A DNA stretch of 64,000 bases from Methylobacterium persicinum (GTDB lineage Bacteria > Pseudomonadota > Alphaproteobacteria > Rhizobiales > Beijerinckiaceae): assembly GCF_022179525.1 (NCBI RefSeq), contig NZ_BPQX01000054.1, forward strand, positions 62,001-126,000. Reading direction: 5' to 3'. The translations under genes were made by a program, and so were the position numbers. The notes beneath the pieces are model-generated. The model made no database searches. It was given only the letters and a program-made list of their open reading frames with translations, and had not been told where the DNA came from. Below are positions 37,456-46,119 of the stretch, one piece after another (position 1 is the first letter of the stretch; each line of letters opens with the position of its first letter).

Positions 37456-38505
37456 TCAGGGGCGTATCAGGCCGCGCTGGCCGAAGAGCGGCGAGCGGCC
37501 CGCATCCGGCTTGCCGCCGGCATAGTAGGTCGACACGCAATCGACCTCTTCGGTCGAGCCGCAGATCAGGGGCGCCCGCTCGTGGATGCCCGTGGCGACG
37601 AGGTCGAGGATGCGCGCCTGCCCGTCCGTCGCGGCGCCCCCGGCCTGCTCGATGAGCATGGCCACCGGGGCGACCTCGTACAGGACGCGCAGGCGACCGC
37701 GGGCATAGCCCTTCCGGGAATCGCCGGGATAGAGGAACACGCCCCCGCGGGTGAGGACCCGCTGGATGTCGGCCACCATGGAGCCGAGCCAGCGCATGTT
37801 GAAATCCTTGTCCCGCGGCCCTTCCGTGCCGCGCAGGCAATCCTCGACGAAGGCCTTCACCGGCGGGTCCCAGAACCGCGTGTTCGAGGCGTTGATGGCG
37901 TATTCCTTGGCCGCCGCCGGGATCTTCATCGCCGGGGAGGTGAGCCGGAACTGGCCTTGCTCCCGGTCGAGGACGAAGCTCTGGGTCCCCTGGCCGAAGG
38001 TGACGATCAGGGCCGTGGCCGGGCCATAGCTGACGAAGCCCGCCGCGAGCTGGGTCGTGCCGGGGGTGCGGAAGCTCGCCTCCACATCGTCCCCGGGGAT
38101 GGCCGGGCGGATGCCGAACACCGTCCCCACCGCCATGTTGACGCCGATGTTCGACGAGCCGTCGAGGGGGTCGATGGCCACCGCCAGGGGCGCCGAGGGG
38201 TTCAGCACCATCACCCCCTCGGCCTCCTCCGAGGCCACCGTGGCGACGGGGGCGCCGCGCAGCGCCGCCGTGACGCGCTCGTGGGCGATGACGTCGAGGG
38301 CCTTCTGGACGTCGCCGTCGCTGTTCTGGTCGCCGGTGGCGGCGAGGTCGCCGCCGAGCGCGCCCCGTCCGATCACCGCGCTGATCTCGATCGCCGCCTC
38401 GGCGACGGCCGCGACGACCGCGGCAGCGTCCCGCAGGCCCGCATCGGCCTGCATCACCTGCGCGAGGTAGGAGTCGAGGGGGGTCCCGACCGCTAGATCC
38501 GCCAT
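37456..38505 (-). CDS. fbp: Fructose-1,6-bisphosphatase, class I
   Basis: Hydrolyses fructose 1,6-bisphosphate to fructose 6-phosphate. 349 residues. Metal- and substrate-binding marks are VASEEAEGVMVL near residue 90, the signature AIDPLDGSSNIGVNMAVG near residues 113-130, and GGVFLYPGDSRKGYARGRLR with the Lys/Arg site near residues 272-291. ATG 38505 is preceded by AAGGACAGG. It is the first gene of the fbp-prk-rpe group and diverges from the CbbR/QscR-type gene, with a 167-base shared control region. A bifunctional FBP/SBPase role is possible. Confidence 0.95.
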   Translation of the reverse strand: MADLAVGTPLDSYLAQVMQADAGLRDAAAVVAAVAEAAIEISAVIGRGALGGDLAATGDQNSDGDVQKALDVIAHERVTAALRGAPVATVASEEAEGVMVLNPSAPLAVAIDPLDGSSNIGVNMAVGTVFGIRPAIPGDDVEASFRTPGTTQLAAGFVSYGPATALIVTFGQGTQSFVLDREQGQFRLTSPAMKIPAAAKEYAINASNTRFWDPPVKAFVEDCLRGTEGPRDKDFNMRWLGSMVADIQRVLTRGGVFLYPGDSRKGYARGRLRVLYEVAPVAMLIEQAGGAATDGQARILDLVATGIHERAPLICGSTEEVDCVSTYYAGGKPDAGRSPLFGQRGLIRP

Positions 38506-38672
38506 CGGCCTGTCCTTTTTTCGCGCTGTCACGTCCGGTTCCGGGTCTGTACCCGTCCGGGGCCGCCCATCATAGCCGGCCGTGGTCCAGGATCGATAAG
38601 AACCGTCGGATACTCGCGTCAAGGAATCTCCACCGCCTTGCGGCACCGAATAAAAAAAACGACAACCGCCCC
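38506..38672. promoter_or_regulatory. Divergent control region between fbp and the CbbR/QscR-like gene
   Basis: 167 bases containing both promoters. CbbR-type proteins normally bind such a region at T-N11-A sites. The stretch gatcgataagaaccgtcgg (about 38591-38609) and an A-rich run just before the regulator start are candidates, but no convincing inverted T-N11-A pair was seen. Confidence 0.45.
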
Positions 38673-39680
38673 ATGCGTAACCTGTCCCTGAAGCAGCTCC
38701 AGGCGGTCGCTGCGGTGGCCAAGCTCGGCACCATGACGCGGGCGGCCCAGGAGCTGAACGTCACCTCCGCCGCGCTCTACGCGCGCATCCGCCAGCTGGA
38801 GGAGGAGGCCGGACTGCTCCTGTTCGACCGCACGCCCGCCGGGCTCAAGCCGACGGATGCGGGCCGGGAGATGCTGTGGGCGATCGACAGCATCAACACC
38901 ATTCTGGAGACCTGCACCGATCGCCTGCGCTCCCTGCGCGGCATCTCGGGCGGGCGGGTCGCCCTCGGGGTGGTCTCCACGGCGAAGTACTTCGCGCCGC
39001 AGGTCATCGCCGGCTTCGTGAAGGTGCATCCGGGCGTCGAGATCAGCCTGTCGGTGCGCAACCGCGGTCAGACGGTCGAGGCCCTGCGCGGCTACGAGAT
39101 CGACTTCGCCGTGATGGGCCGCCCGCCCCGGGACTTCCCCATCGAGGCGGCGACCTTCGGGCCCCACCCCCTCGTCCTCGTGGCGGCCCCCGATCATCCC
39201 CTCGCGGGCCGCAAGGGCCTCGTCCGGACGGACCTGACCGACCAAGCCTTCTTCATGCGTGAAGAGGGCTCGGGCACGCGCACGGTGTTCGAGGAATTCA
39301 TGACCGGGGTGCTGGTGAAGCGCGCCCTCCTCGACATCGATACCGGCTCCAATGAAACCATCAAGCAGGCGGTGATCGCCGGGCTCGGCCTCGCGCTGCT
39401 CTCGGCCCATTCCGTCGCCGCGGAGGTGGAGACCGGCCGGCTCGCCGTCCTGGACGTCGAGGGACTGCCGATCCGGCGGGACTGGTACGTGGTGCGCCGG
39501 GCGGACAAGGTGCTCGGGCCGGCGGCGTCCGCCGTCTGGAGCTACCTGATGAGCGACGGGGCGCGCTGGCTGCCCGGGCTCGCCATCGCCAAGCTCGACG
39601 GCCAGAAACCCGCCGTCGCCAAACCCACGGACGCCAAGCCACCAGCCGCCAAGCCGGCCACCGCGTCGAAGGAGCACTGA
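38673..39680 (+). CDS. LysR-type regulator, CbbR/QscR-like
   Basis: 335 residues. The winged helix-turn-helix lies at about residues 1-65 (NLSLKQLQAVAAVAKLGTMT, then ARIRQLEEEAGLLLFDR). The effector domain starts near residue 90 (RVALGVVSTAKYFAPQVIAG), with EEGSGTRTVFEEF and SNETIKQAVIAGLGLALLSA, patterns shared with CbbR. It is divergent from fbp-prk-rpe, the classic cbb arrangement. In M. extorquens the CbbR homologue QscR instead controls serine-cycle genes in response to RuBP, so either name could apply. The last 30 residues are a Lys/Ala/Pro-rich tail (AKPTDAKPPAAKPATASKE) not found in typical CbbR. It ends two bases before the next gene. Confidence 0.9.
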   Translation: MRNLSLKQLQAVAAVAKLGTMTRAAQELNVTSAALYARIRQLEEEAGLLLFDRTPAGLKPTDAGREMLWAIDSINTILETCTDRLRSLRGISGGRVALGVVSTAKYFAPQVIAGFVKVHPGVEISLSVRNRGQTVEALRGYEIDFAVMGRPPRDFPIEAATFGPHPLVLVAAPDHPLAGRKGLVRTDLTDQAFFMREEGSGTRTVFEEFMTGVLVKRALLDIDTGSNETIKQAVIAGLGLALLSAHSVAAEVETGRLAVLDVEGLPIRRDWYVVRRADKVLGPAASAVWSYLMSDGARWLPGLAIAKLDGQKPAVAKPTDAKPPAAKPATASKEH

Positions 39681-39682
39681 CG

Positions 39683-40918
39683 GTGGAGCCCGGGATCGTC
39701 GTCGTGGGGGCCGGACAGGCGGGCTTCCAGGTCGCAGCCTCCCTCCGCGAAGGCGGATACCGGGGTCCCCTCGCCATGGTCGGCGACGAGCCGGCCCTGC
39801 CCTACCAGCGCCCTCCCCTGTCGAAGGCCTATCTCGCGGGGAAGACCGATGCGGAGGGCCTCGCCCTGCGCCCGGCCACCTTCTTCGCCGACCACGACAT
39901 CGCCCGGCACGCGGCAAGCCCCGCGGCGGCGATCGACCGGGACCAACGCCGACTCCACCTCGCGGGCGGCGCGTCCCTCCCCTACGCCCATCTCGTCCTG
40001 GCCACCGGGGCCCGCAACCGGCCCCTGCCCGTGCCGGGTGCCGACCTCGCGGGCGTGCATCAGCTCCGCGGCCTCGCCGACGCGGACGGCCTCAAGGCGG
40101 CGCTGGCGGAGGGGCCGCGGATCGTCGTGGTGGGGGCGGGCTTCATCGGCCTGGAATTCGCCGCGGTCGCCGCCGGCCGGGGCCTTGCCGTCACCGTCGT
40201 CGAAGCCGCCGACAGGCCGATGGCCCGGGCGGTCTCGGCGGATACGGCGGCCTTCTTCCGGGGAGCGCAGGAAGCGATGGGCGTGCGCTTCGCCTTCGCG
40301 GCGGGGGTGACGGAGATCCTGGGTCGGGAAGGCCGCGTCCGGGCCGTCGCCCTGGCGGACGGCAGGGAACTGGACGCCGACCTCGTCGTGATCGGCATCG
40401 GTGTGGTGCCGAACGCGGAACTCGCCGCGGCGGCGGGGCTGCCGGCCGCCGACGGGGTGAGAGTCGATGCCTTCCTCGCCACCCCGGACCCGGCCATCTC
40501 CGCCCTCGGCGATTGCGCCCGGTTTCCGAGCCCCTATGCCCACGGGCTTCCCGGCGATGGCACGGTGCGCATCGAATCGGTGCAGAACGCCATCGACCAG
40601 GGCCGGTGCCTCGCCGCGCGCCTCACCGGCAAGCCGGCCGCCTACACCGCGCTGCCCTGGTTCTGGAGCGACCAGGGCCCGCACAAGCTGCAGATCGCCG
40701 GCCTGTCCGCGCCGGGCGACATGGCGGTGATCCGCGGCGAGGGCAGCGCCTTCTCGGTCTTCCGCTTCCGCGACGGGCACTTGAGGGCGGTGGAATCGGT
40801 GAACCGGGCCGGCGACCATATGATCGCCCGGCGCCTCATCACGGCCGGAATCCCCCTTACCCCCGATCAGGCGGCCGATCCCGGCCTCGACCTCAAGACC
40901 CTGGCGCTGGGTCGATAG
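39683..40918 (+). CDS. FAD-dependent ferredoxin/rubredoxin reductase-like protein
   Basis: 411 residues of the BphA4/ThcD-type NAD(P)H:ferredoxin reductase family. The FAD site is VVVGAGQAGFQVAASLRE near residues 6-23. LPYQRPPLSKAYLAG follows near 40-54. The NAD(P)H-binding motif is VVVGAGFIGLEFAAVA near residues 150-165, and the second FAD site is ALGDCARFPSP near 270-280. The C-terminal domain has LPWFWSDQGPHKLQIAG. It would pass electrons from NAD(P)H to a small iron-sulfur protein, but no ferredoxin or oxygenase gene is next to it. The start is GTG 39683, two bases after the regulator stop, so it is probably cotranscribed with that gene. It overlaps the convergent LysR gene by 26 bases. 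Confidence 0.87.
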   Translation: MEPGIVVVGAGQAGFQVAASLREGGYRGPLAMVGDEPALPYQRPPLSKAYLAGKTDAEGLALRPATFFADHDIARHAASPAAAIDRDQRRLHLAGGASLPYAHLVLATGARNRPLPVPGADLAGVHQLRGLADADGLKAALAEGPRIVVVGAGFIGLEFAAVAAGRGLAVTVVEAADRPMARAVSADTAAFFRGAQEAMGVRFAFAAGVTEILGREGRVRAVALADGRELDADLVVIGIGVVPNAELAAAAGLPAADGVRVDAFLATPDPAISALGDCARFPSPYAHGLPGDGTVRIESVQNAIDQGRCLAARLTGKPAAYTALPWFWSDQGPHKLQIAGLSAPGDMAVIRGEGSAFSVFRFRDGHLRAVESVNRAGDHMIARRLITAGIPLTPDQAADPGLDLKTLALGR

Positions 40919-41813
40919 GCGCCTCGGCCTCTGCCCGGAGCACGTCCAGCCCCCGGAGGGCCGCCGCGGCATGGTCCAGGAAGGCGTTCACCCGGGCCGG
41001 GCGGTGCCCGGCGCCGGTCGTGACGAGGCTCACCGGAACCGGCGGGGGTTCGTAGGGGATCAGCAGCCGCTCGAGTCGCCCTGCCGCGAGGTCGTCGGCC
41101 GCCTGATAGGACAAGACCCTGGCGATGCCGCGGCCCGCCCGCGCGGCGATGAGGGCGGCCTCGACCTCGTTTACGATGAGCCGCGGCGCGAGACGGATCC
41201 GGGTGCGGCCGAACTGCCATTCGCGGGGACCCGGCCTGATCAGGCCGTGGATCGTTTCGTGTGACGGCAGCTCGGAGGGCTGTGCCGGTGCGCCCCGGGC
41301 GGCGAGGTAGCCGGGGCTCGCGACGACGATGCGGCGGACGAGCCCGACCCGGCGGGCGACGAGCCGCGATTGCGCGAGCGCGCCAATCCGCACGGCGACA
41401 TCGAGCCGCTCGTCGACGAGATCGACGTTGCGGTCGGCGAGCATGAGTTCGACCTGCGCCTCAGGGTACGCGTCGAGGAAGGTCGCAACTACCGGCGCCA
41501 CGTGACGGCGCCCGAACAGCACAGGCGCCGTCACACGGACGAGCCCCCGCACCCGGCCCTCCCCCACGCCGGCGATCGCCGTCTCGTAGCCCGCCACGAT
41601 CTCCCGGGCCCGTTCGGCCAGCGCCAGCCCCGCCGGGGTCGGGGCGAGGCGGCGGGTGGTGCGGGCGACGAGGCGCGCGCCGGCCCGCGCCTCCAAGGCG
41701 GCAAGGGCCCGCGTCGCCGCGGCGGCAGACCGGTTCATCCGCCGGGCGGCCGCCGCGAGGCTGCCCGCATCGATGATGGCGACGAAGACGGCCAGTTCGT
41801 CGATGCGGTCCAT
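40893..41813 (-). CDS. LysR family transcriptional regulator
   Basis: 306 residues. Winged helix at residues 1-60 (IDELAVFVAIIDAGSLAAAA, ALEARAGARLVARTTRRLAP). The effector domain includes GLVRVTAPVLFGRRHVAPVV and AVRIGALAQSRLVARRVG. It belongs to the large group of LysR proteins with a short effector pocket. It is divergent from the GST-PNPOx pair and so probably controls them. Its 3' end overlaps the convergent FAD reductase gene by 26 bases. The inducer is unknown. Confidence 0.9.
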   Translation of the reverse strand: MDRIDELAVFVAIIDAGSLAAAARRMNRSAAAATRALAALEARAGARLVARTTRRLAPTPAGLALAERAREIVAGYETAIAGVGEGRVRGLVRVTAPVLFGRRHVAPVVATFLDAYPEAQVELMLADRNVDLVDERLDVAVRIGALAQSRLVARRVGLVRRIVVASPGYLAARGAPAQPSELPSHETIHGLIRPGPREWQFGRTRIRLAPRLIVNEVEAALIAARAGRGIARVLSYQAADDLAAGRLERLLIPYEPPPVPVSLVTTGAGHRPARVNAFLDHAAAALRGLDVLRAEAEAPIDPAPGS

Positions 41814-41920
41814 CCCGGCCTCCCGATCGTTGCATCAGGTGAAATTCTGATTGCCGCAGAGAGCCGGTTTATCACACGCACCGCAACGGCGATCTTCAGG
41901 GGCGGAAGGAGATCCACCCC

Positions 41921-42535
41921 ATGTCCCATCCCGACATCACCCTCTACGGCCTGCGCCTCTCCGGCCATTCCCACCGTGCGGAGCTGTTCCTGTCGCTCCT
42001 CGCGCTGCCCTATCGGTTCGAGACGGCATTGCCGCCGACCCCCGACCTCATCCGGCTCAATCCCCTCCGGCAGATCCCTGTCCTCACGGACGGCGACGCG
42101 GTGATTTCCGACAGCAACGCCATTCTCGTCTACCTCGCCGCCCGATACGCCCCTGCCGGCGAGTGGATGCCGACGGATCCCCAGGGCGCGGCGGCGGTGC
42201 AGCGCTGGCTGTCGGTGGCGGCGGGGGAGGTGCGCTACGGCCCCGCCCTGGCCCGGCTGATGGTCGTGTTCGGTGCGGCCGCCGACAGGGCGGCCGCCCA
42301 TGCGACGGCGGTACGGATCCTGGCATTCATGGACGCCCACCTGACCGGGCGGGAATTTCTGGCCGCGGACCGCCCGACCATCGCCGACATCGCCTGCTAT
42401 TCCTACGTCGCCCACGCGCCGGAGGGCGGCGTCTCCCTGGAACCCTACCCGGCCGTCCGGGCATGGATCGGCCGGATCGAGGCGCTGCCGGGATTCCTCG
42501 CCATGCCCGCCTCGCCGATCCCCGGACAGGAGTAG
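41921..42535 (+). CDS. Glutathione S-transferase family protein
   Basis: 204 residues. The N-terminal thioredoxin-like domain (about 1-80) starts ITLYGLRLSGHSHRAELFLS and includes LNPLRQIPVLTDGDAVISDS, the cis-Pro and glutathione-gamma-glutamyl site. The C-terminal all-helical domain carries LTGREFLAADRPTIADIACY with the N-capping Asp. In place of a catalytic Tyr, Ser or Cys near residue 14, Ser14 could serve. It lies five bases ahead of the PNPOx-family gene and is divergent from the LysR gene, a cassette seen in other proteobacteria and possibly used for detoxification. Confidence 0.88.
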   Translation: MSHPDITLYGLRLSGHSHRAELFLSLLALPYRFETALPPTPDLIRLNPLRQIPVLTDGDAVISDSNAILVYLAARYAPAGEWMPTDPQGAAAVQRWLSVAAGEVRYGPALARLMVVFGAAADRAAAHATAVRILAFMDAHLTGREFLAADRPTIADIACYSYVAHAPEGGVSLEPYPAVRAWIGRIEALPGFLAMPASPIPGQE

Positions 42536-42540
42536 GTGCC

Positions 42541-43470
42541 ATGCCCTCCTTCCACGACGACGAGCGCGCCGCGCAGGCCCTGGCGGGCCACGTCCTCGGT
42601 GAGACGCCGGCGATCCGGTCCTTCATGCCGGATCAGCATCGGACATTCTTCGCCGGCCTGTCCTATCTCTTCGCCGGCACGGCGGATGCGGACGGCTGGC
42701 CCATCGCCACCGTCCTGACCGGTGCGCCGGGCTTCGTCGCCTCGCCCGATCCCGGGCAACTCCGTATCGCCGCCACACCAGACCACGGCGATCCCGCCGC
42801 GTCCCACTTCGCCGCGGGGGCCGGCATCGGTCTTCTGGGGATCGACCTGTCGAACCGGCGGCGCAACCGCGCCAACGGCACGATCCTCACCCGCGACGCG
42901 GACGGCTTCACCGTCGCCGTCGCCGAGAGCTTCGGCAATTGTCCGAAATACATCCAGCGCCGGGACGCATGCCCGGTGATCCCCGCCGGAGGCGAGACCC
43001 TTTCCCTTACCGGACTGGATGCGGCGGCCCGGGCGGCGATCACGGCGGCGGACACGCTGTTCGTCGCCAGCCGGTCCCGGGCGGGCCTCGCGGGAGGGGG
43101 CGCCGACATCTCGCACCGGGGCGGCCGGCCGGGCTTCGTGCGGGTCTCGGGCGACACGCTGACGGTGCCGGACTTCCCCGGAAACCGGTACTTCAACACC
43201 CTCGGCAACCTGCTCGGCGACCCGAGGGCGTGCCTGCTGGTCCCCGATTTCGCGGGCGGCGACGTCCTGGTCCTCCAGGGGACGGTCGCGATCGACTGGA
43301 GCGACTCCGTCGCCGCGGAGTTCGCGGGGGCGCAGCGGGCATGGCGGTTCGATGTGCGGCAAGGCTGGCGGCGCCCGGCCGTCCTGCCGTTCCGCTGGAG
43401 CGCACCGGAAACCGGCCCCGGAATTGCCCTCACCGGCGCCTGGGACGGCGCGCGGCCGGGCCCGGCCTGA
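42541..43470 (+). CDS. Pyridoxamine 5'-phosphate oxidase family FMN-binding protein
   Basis: 309 residues with a split-barrel flavin-binding fold. Seen segments are FFAGLSYLFAGTADADGWPI near residues 38-57, LGIDLSNRRRNRANGTI near residues 100-116, CPKYIQRRD near residue 140, and the second barrel from LFVASRSRAGLAGGGADISH near 178. The family, sometimes annotated as flavin-nucleotide-binding or FAD-dependent reductase fragments, is of unknown activity. It follows the GST gene by five bases (stop and GTGCC then ATG), so they are one operon under the divergent LysR gene. No iron-sulfur domain is fused to its C-terminus, unlike some relatives. Confidence 0.82.
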   Translation: MPSFHDDERAAQALAGHVLGETPAIRSFMPDQHRTFFAGLSYLFAGTADADGWPIATVLTGAPGFVASPDPGQLRIAATPDHGDPAASHFAAGAGIGLLGIDLSNRRRNRANGTILTRDADGFTVAVAESFGNCPKYIQRRDACPVIPAGGETLSLTGLDAAARAAITAADTLFVASRSRAGLAGGGADISHRGGRPGFVRVSGDTLTVPDFPGNRYFNTLGNLLGDPRACLLVPDFAGGDVLVLQGTVAIDWSDSVAAEFAGAQRAWRFDVRQGWRRPAVLPFRWSAPETGPGIALTGAWDGARPGPA

Positions 43471-43605
43471 CCTTTCACCCGGGACATCTTTGCGAACCGT
43501 CCGGCCTCATGGGACCGGAATGGCTTTGCGGGCGTTGGAGGAAGTCGGAGCATTGTGCATCGCCGCGCAATGGCGCAGAGCCGTATCGAGGCGATGGGGG
43601 GCGGG

Positions 43606-43986
43606 ATGGCGAAGATATTACTCGTCGAGGATCACGAGGAGATCTGGGACTTCCTGTCCCGGCGTCTCAAGCGTCGCGGCTACGAGGTGATCCTGGCCCA
43701 TGACGGCGAGGCGGGCGTGCGCCAGGCGAGGGCCGGGCAGCCGGATGTCATCCTGCTCGATATGAACCTGCCGGTCCTCGACGGATGGTCCGCGGCCCGG
43801 GCCCTGAAGGCAGGCGCGGACACGCGGGCGATTCCGATCATCGCACTCACCGCGCATGCCATGTCCGGCGACAGGGACAAGGCGATCCAGGCGGGCTGCG
43901 ACGACTACCACCCCAAGCCCGTCGATTTCTCGAAGCTGCTGAGCCAGATCAGCACGGCCCTCGGGGAGACGGCGCAGGCCGACTGA
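43606..43986 (+). CDS. Single-domain response regulator
   Basis: 126 residues, only a CheY/DivK-like receiver. Acidic pocket VEDHEE at the N-terminus, phospho-acceptor Asp in VILLDMNLPVLDGW near residue 51, Thr in IIALTAHAM near 81, and Lys in YHPKPVD near 103. There is no output domain, so it must act through a protein partner. The start at ATG 43606 (MAKILLVEDHEE) has GGGGGGCGGG ahead. A kinase partner is not adjacent, but the LOV hybrid kinase lies 3.4 kb downstream. A hairpin follows before the AI-2E-family gene. Confidence 0.88.
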   Translation: MAKILLVEDHEEIWDFLSRRLKRRGYEVILAHDGEAGVRQARAGQPDVILLDMNLPVLDGWSAARALKAGADTRAIPIIALTAHAMSGDRDKAIQAGCDDYHPKPVDFSKLLSQISTALGETAQAD

Positions 43987-44010
43987 CGGCCGGGGCAGGC
44001 GGGACGAAGC

Positions 44011-44030
44011 GGAAAGGTTTGCGCCTTTCC
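44011..44030. other. Hairpin between the response regulator and AI-2E-family gene
   Basis: Perfect seven-base stem ggaaagg / cctttcc with a six-base loop. There is no T-run. It may be a weak terminator or a remnant of a repeat. Confidence 0.4.
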
Positions 44031-44050
44031 GGGGCGAAGGCGAGCGGAGC

Positions 44051-46030
44051 GTGCCAGTGAGTGAGGATCCGGTCACGGCGCAGCGCCTGAAGCAAGGCCT
44101 GCCCATCATGGTGGCGCTGGCCTCGTTTCTCCTCGTCGTGGGGGTGATGGCCGCCCTTTACTTCGGCCGCGACATCCTCGTGCCGGTCACGCTGGCGATC
44201 CTGCTGAGCTTCGTCCTCGCGCCCTTCGTGAGGGCGCTGCGGCGGCTGCGGGTGCCGCGGGCCCCGGCGGTGATGCTCGTCGTGATCGTGGTCTTCGGTG
44301 CCATGTTCGGGATCGGCAGCCTCATCGCCAGCGAGGCCTCGCAGCTCGCAGCCGACCTGCCCCGCTACACCCTCGTGATGCGCGACAAGATCAAGGACCT
44401 CCGGGGCGCGACCGACGGCACGGGCTCCCTGTCGCGGCTCGTCGACATGGTTCAGGACCTCGGCGCCGCGATCCAGCCGCCCCCGGCTGCGGAGTACAAG
44501 GGCGAGCCCGGTTCGCCCACCCATCCCCTGACGGTGGAGCTGAGCCCCGGCCGGACCAGTGTGCTGGATACGCTCCAGACTTTCGCCGGGCCCATCCTGC
44601 ATCCGCTGGCGACCACCGGCCTGATCCTGATCTTCACGATCTTCATCCTGATGCAACGGGAGGATCTGCGGAACCGCGCCATCCGCCTCGCCGGGAGCGG
44701 GGACCTGCGGCGGACCACCGCCGCGATCGACGACGCGACCAGCCGGCTGTCGCGGTTCTTCCTGGCCCAGCTCGCCCTCAACATCGCCTTCGGCGTCGTG
44801 ATCGGGATCGGCCTGCGGCTCATCGGCGTGCCGAGCCCGACGCTGTTCGGCGTGCTCGCGGCGATCCTGCGCTTCGTCCCCTATATCGGCGCGGGAATCA
44901 GCGCGCTCCTGCCGGTGATCCTGGCCGCGGCCGTCGATCCAGGCTGGTCCATGGTGATCTCCACCGTCGCCCTGTTCCTCGTCGTCGAGCCCCTGTGCGG
45001 CCACGTCATCGAGCCGCTGCTCTACGGACACTCGACCGGCATCTCCCCCATCGCGGTGATTCTGTCGGCGACGATCTGGACCTTCCTGTGGGGGCCGATC
45101 GGCCTCGTGCTGGCCACGCCCCTCACCGTCTGCCTCGTGGTGCTCGGCCGGCACGTGGAGCGGCTCTGGTACCTCGACGTGCTGCTCGGGGACCGGCCGG
45201 CCCTGGCGCCATCGGAGATCTTCTATCAGCGCATGCTGGCGGGCGACCCCGCCGAGGCCATCGAGCAAGGGCGCCAGTTCCTCAAGGAGCGCGCCCTCGT
45301 CACCTATTACGATCAGGTCGTCATGGCCGGCCTCCTCCTAGCCCAGGAGGATCTGTCCCGGGGAACCCTCATCCGGGAACGGCAGGACGAGGTCGGCTCG
45401 GCGATCCGGACGGTGGTCGATCGCCTGGGCACCAGCCCGGTCGCCCGCCGGACCCGCCGGGGCAAGGCGAGCCGCGGGGCCGATACGGAGACCGCCGCGG
45501 CCCTCGACGTGATCGGCCCCGACCGGCAGGAGGCGACCATCGTGCTCGGCCCGGAGGACCTCGCGCCGTCCTGGCGCGGCGCGCGTCCGGTGCTCTGCGT
45601 GTCGAGCCGCGGGCCCTTCGACGAGGCCGCGACGATGATGCTGAGCCAGATCCTCGCCCGCCACGGCCTCGCCTCCCAGACCCTGTCGATGGCCGCGATC
45701 CGCGGGGGCGAGCGTCCGCAGGAGCAGGAGGGCATCGCCATGGTCTGCTTCTCCTATCTCGAGCCCGTGAGCCTGTCGCAGGTACGCTTCAGCGTGAGGC
45801 AGGCGAGGGCCGCCATCCCGGGGGTGCGTGTCCTGGTCGGCTTCTGGCGGGAGCGTGATCCGGCGAGCCTCGCCCGCCTGCGCCGGGCGACGTCGGCCGA
45901 CTATCTCGTCACCTCGCTGAGCGACGCCCTCTCCGCCGCCCTGGAGACCGGCCGTGCGCCCCGCGTCGTCCCGGCTTTGCCGGAGCCGGCTCCGGGCAAT
46001 CCCCCCGTTCCCGTGGGCGCGATGGCCTGA
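44051..46030 (+). CDS. AI-2E family transporter with large extra C-terminal domain
   Basis: 659 residues. The first 385 or so form the AI-2E (TqsA/PerM-type) permease with about eight helices: LPIMVALASFLLVVGVMAAL, DILVPVTLAILLSFVLAPFV, LILIFTIFILMQREDL and LRFVPYIGAGISALLPVILA. About 270 extra residues follow: a charged helical segment (RQFLKERALVTYYDQVVMAG) and an alpha/beta domain (RPVLCVSSRGPFDEAATMML, then IAMVCFSYLEPVSLSQVRFS). This second domain looks like a cobalamin-binding-type Rossmann fold, although the usual DxHxxG motif is not evident. AI-2E proteins export quorum signals or act as Na+/H+ antiporters, so the role is uncertain. The start is GTG 44051 (or GTG 44057). Confidence 0.87.
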   Translation: MPVSEDPVTAQRLKQGLPIMVALASFLLVVGVMAALYFGRDILVPVTLAILLSFVLAPFVRALRRLRVPRAPAVMLVVIVVFGAMFGIGSLIASEASQLAADLPRYTLVMRDKIKDLRGATDGTGSLSRLVDMVQDLGAAIQPPPAAEYKGEPGSPTHPLTVELSPGRTSVLDTLQTFAGPILHPLATTGLILIFTIFILMQREDLRNRAIRLAGSGDLRRTTAAIDDATSRLSRFFLAQLALNIAFGVVIGIGLRLIGVPSPTLFGVLAAILRFVPYIGAGISALLPVILAAAVDPGWSMVISTVALFLVVEPLCGHVIEPLLYGHSTGISPIAVILSATIWTFLWGPIGLVLATPLTVCLVVLGRHVERLWYLDVLLGDRPALAPSEIFYQRMLAGDPAEAIEQGRQFLKERALVTYYDQVVMAGLLLAQEDLSRGTLIRERQDEVGSAIRTVVDRLGTSPVARRTRRGKASRGADTETAAALDVIGPDRQEATIVLGPEDLAPSWRGARPVLCVSSRGPFDEAATMMLSQILARHGLASQTLSMAAIRGGERPQEQEGIAMVCFSYLEPVSLSQVRFSVRQARAAIPGVRVLVGFWRERDPASLARLRRATSADYLVTSLSDALSAALETGRAPRVVPALPEPAPGNPPVPVGAMA

Positions 46031-46119
46031 CCGACCTTCCGGGAGGAGGCAGGTAGCGATCCGGGCTTGCCTCCCACGCCGGACCGGTGTGATTCAAGCT
46101 GGGGTACCCGGATCGGACC

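Noticed and set aside
38586-38616. CbbR binding site of the T-N11-A type
   Set aside because: A single T-N11-A match occurs by chance often and no inverted partner was found.
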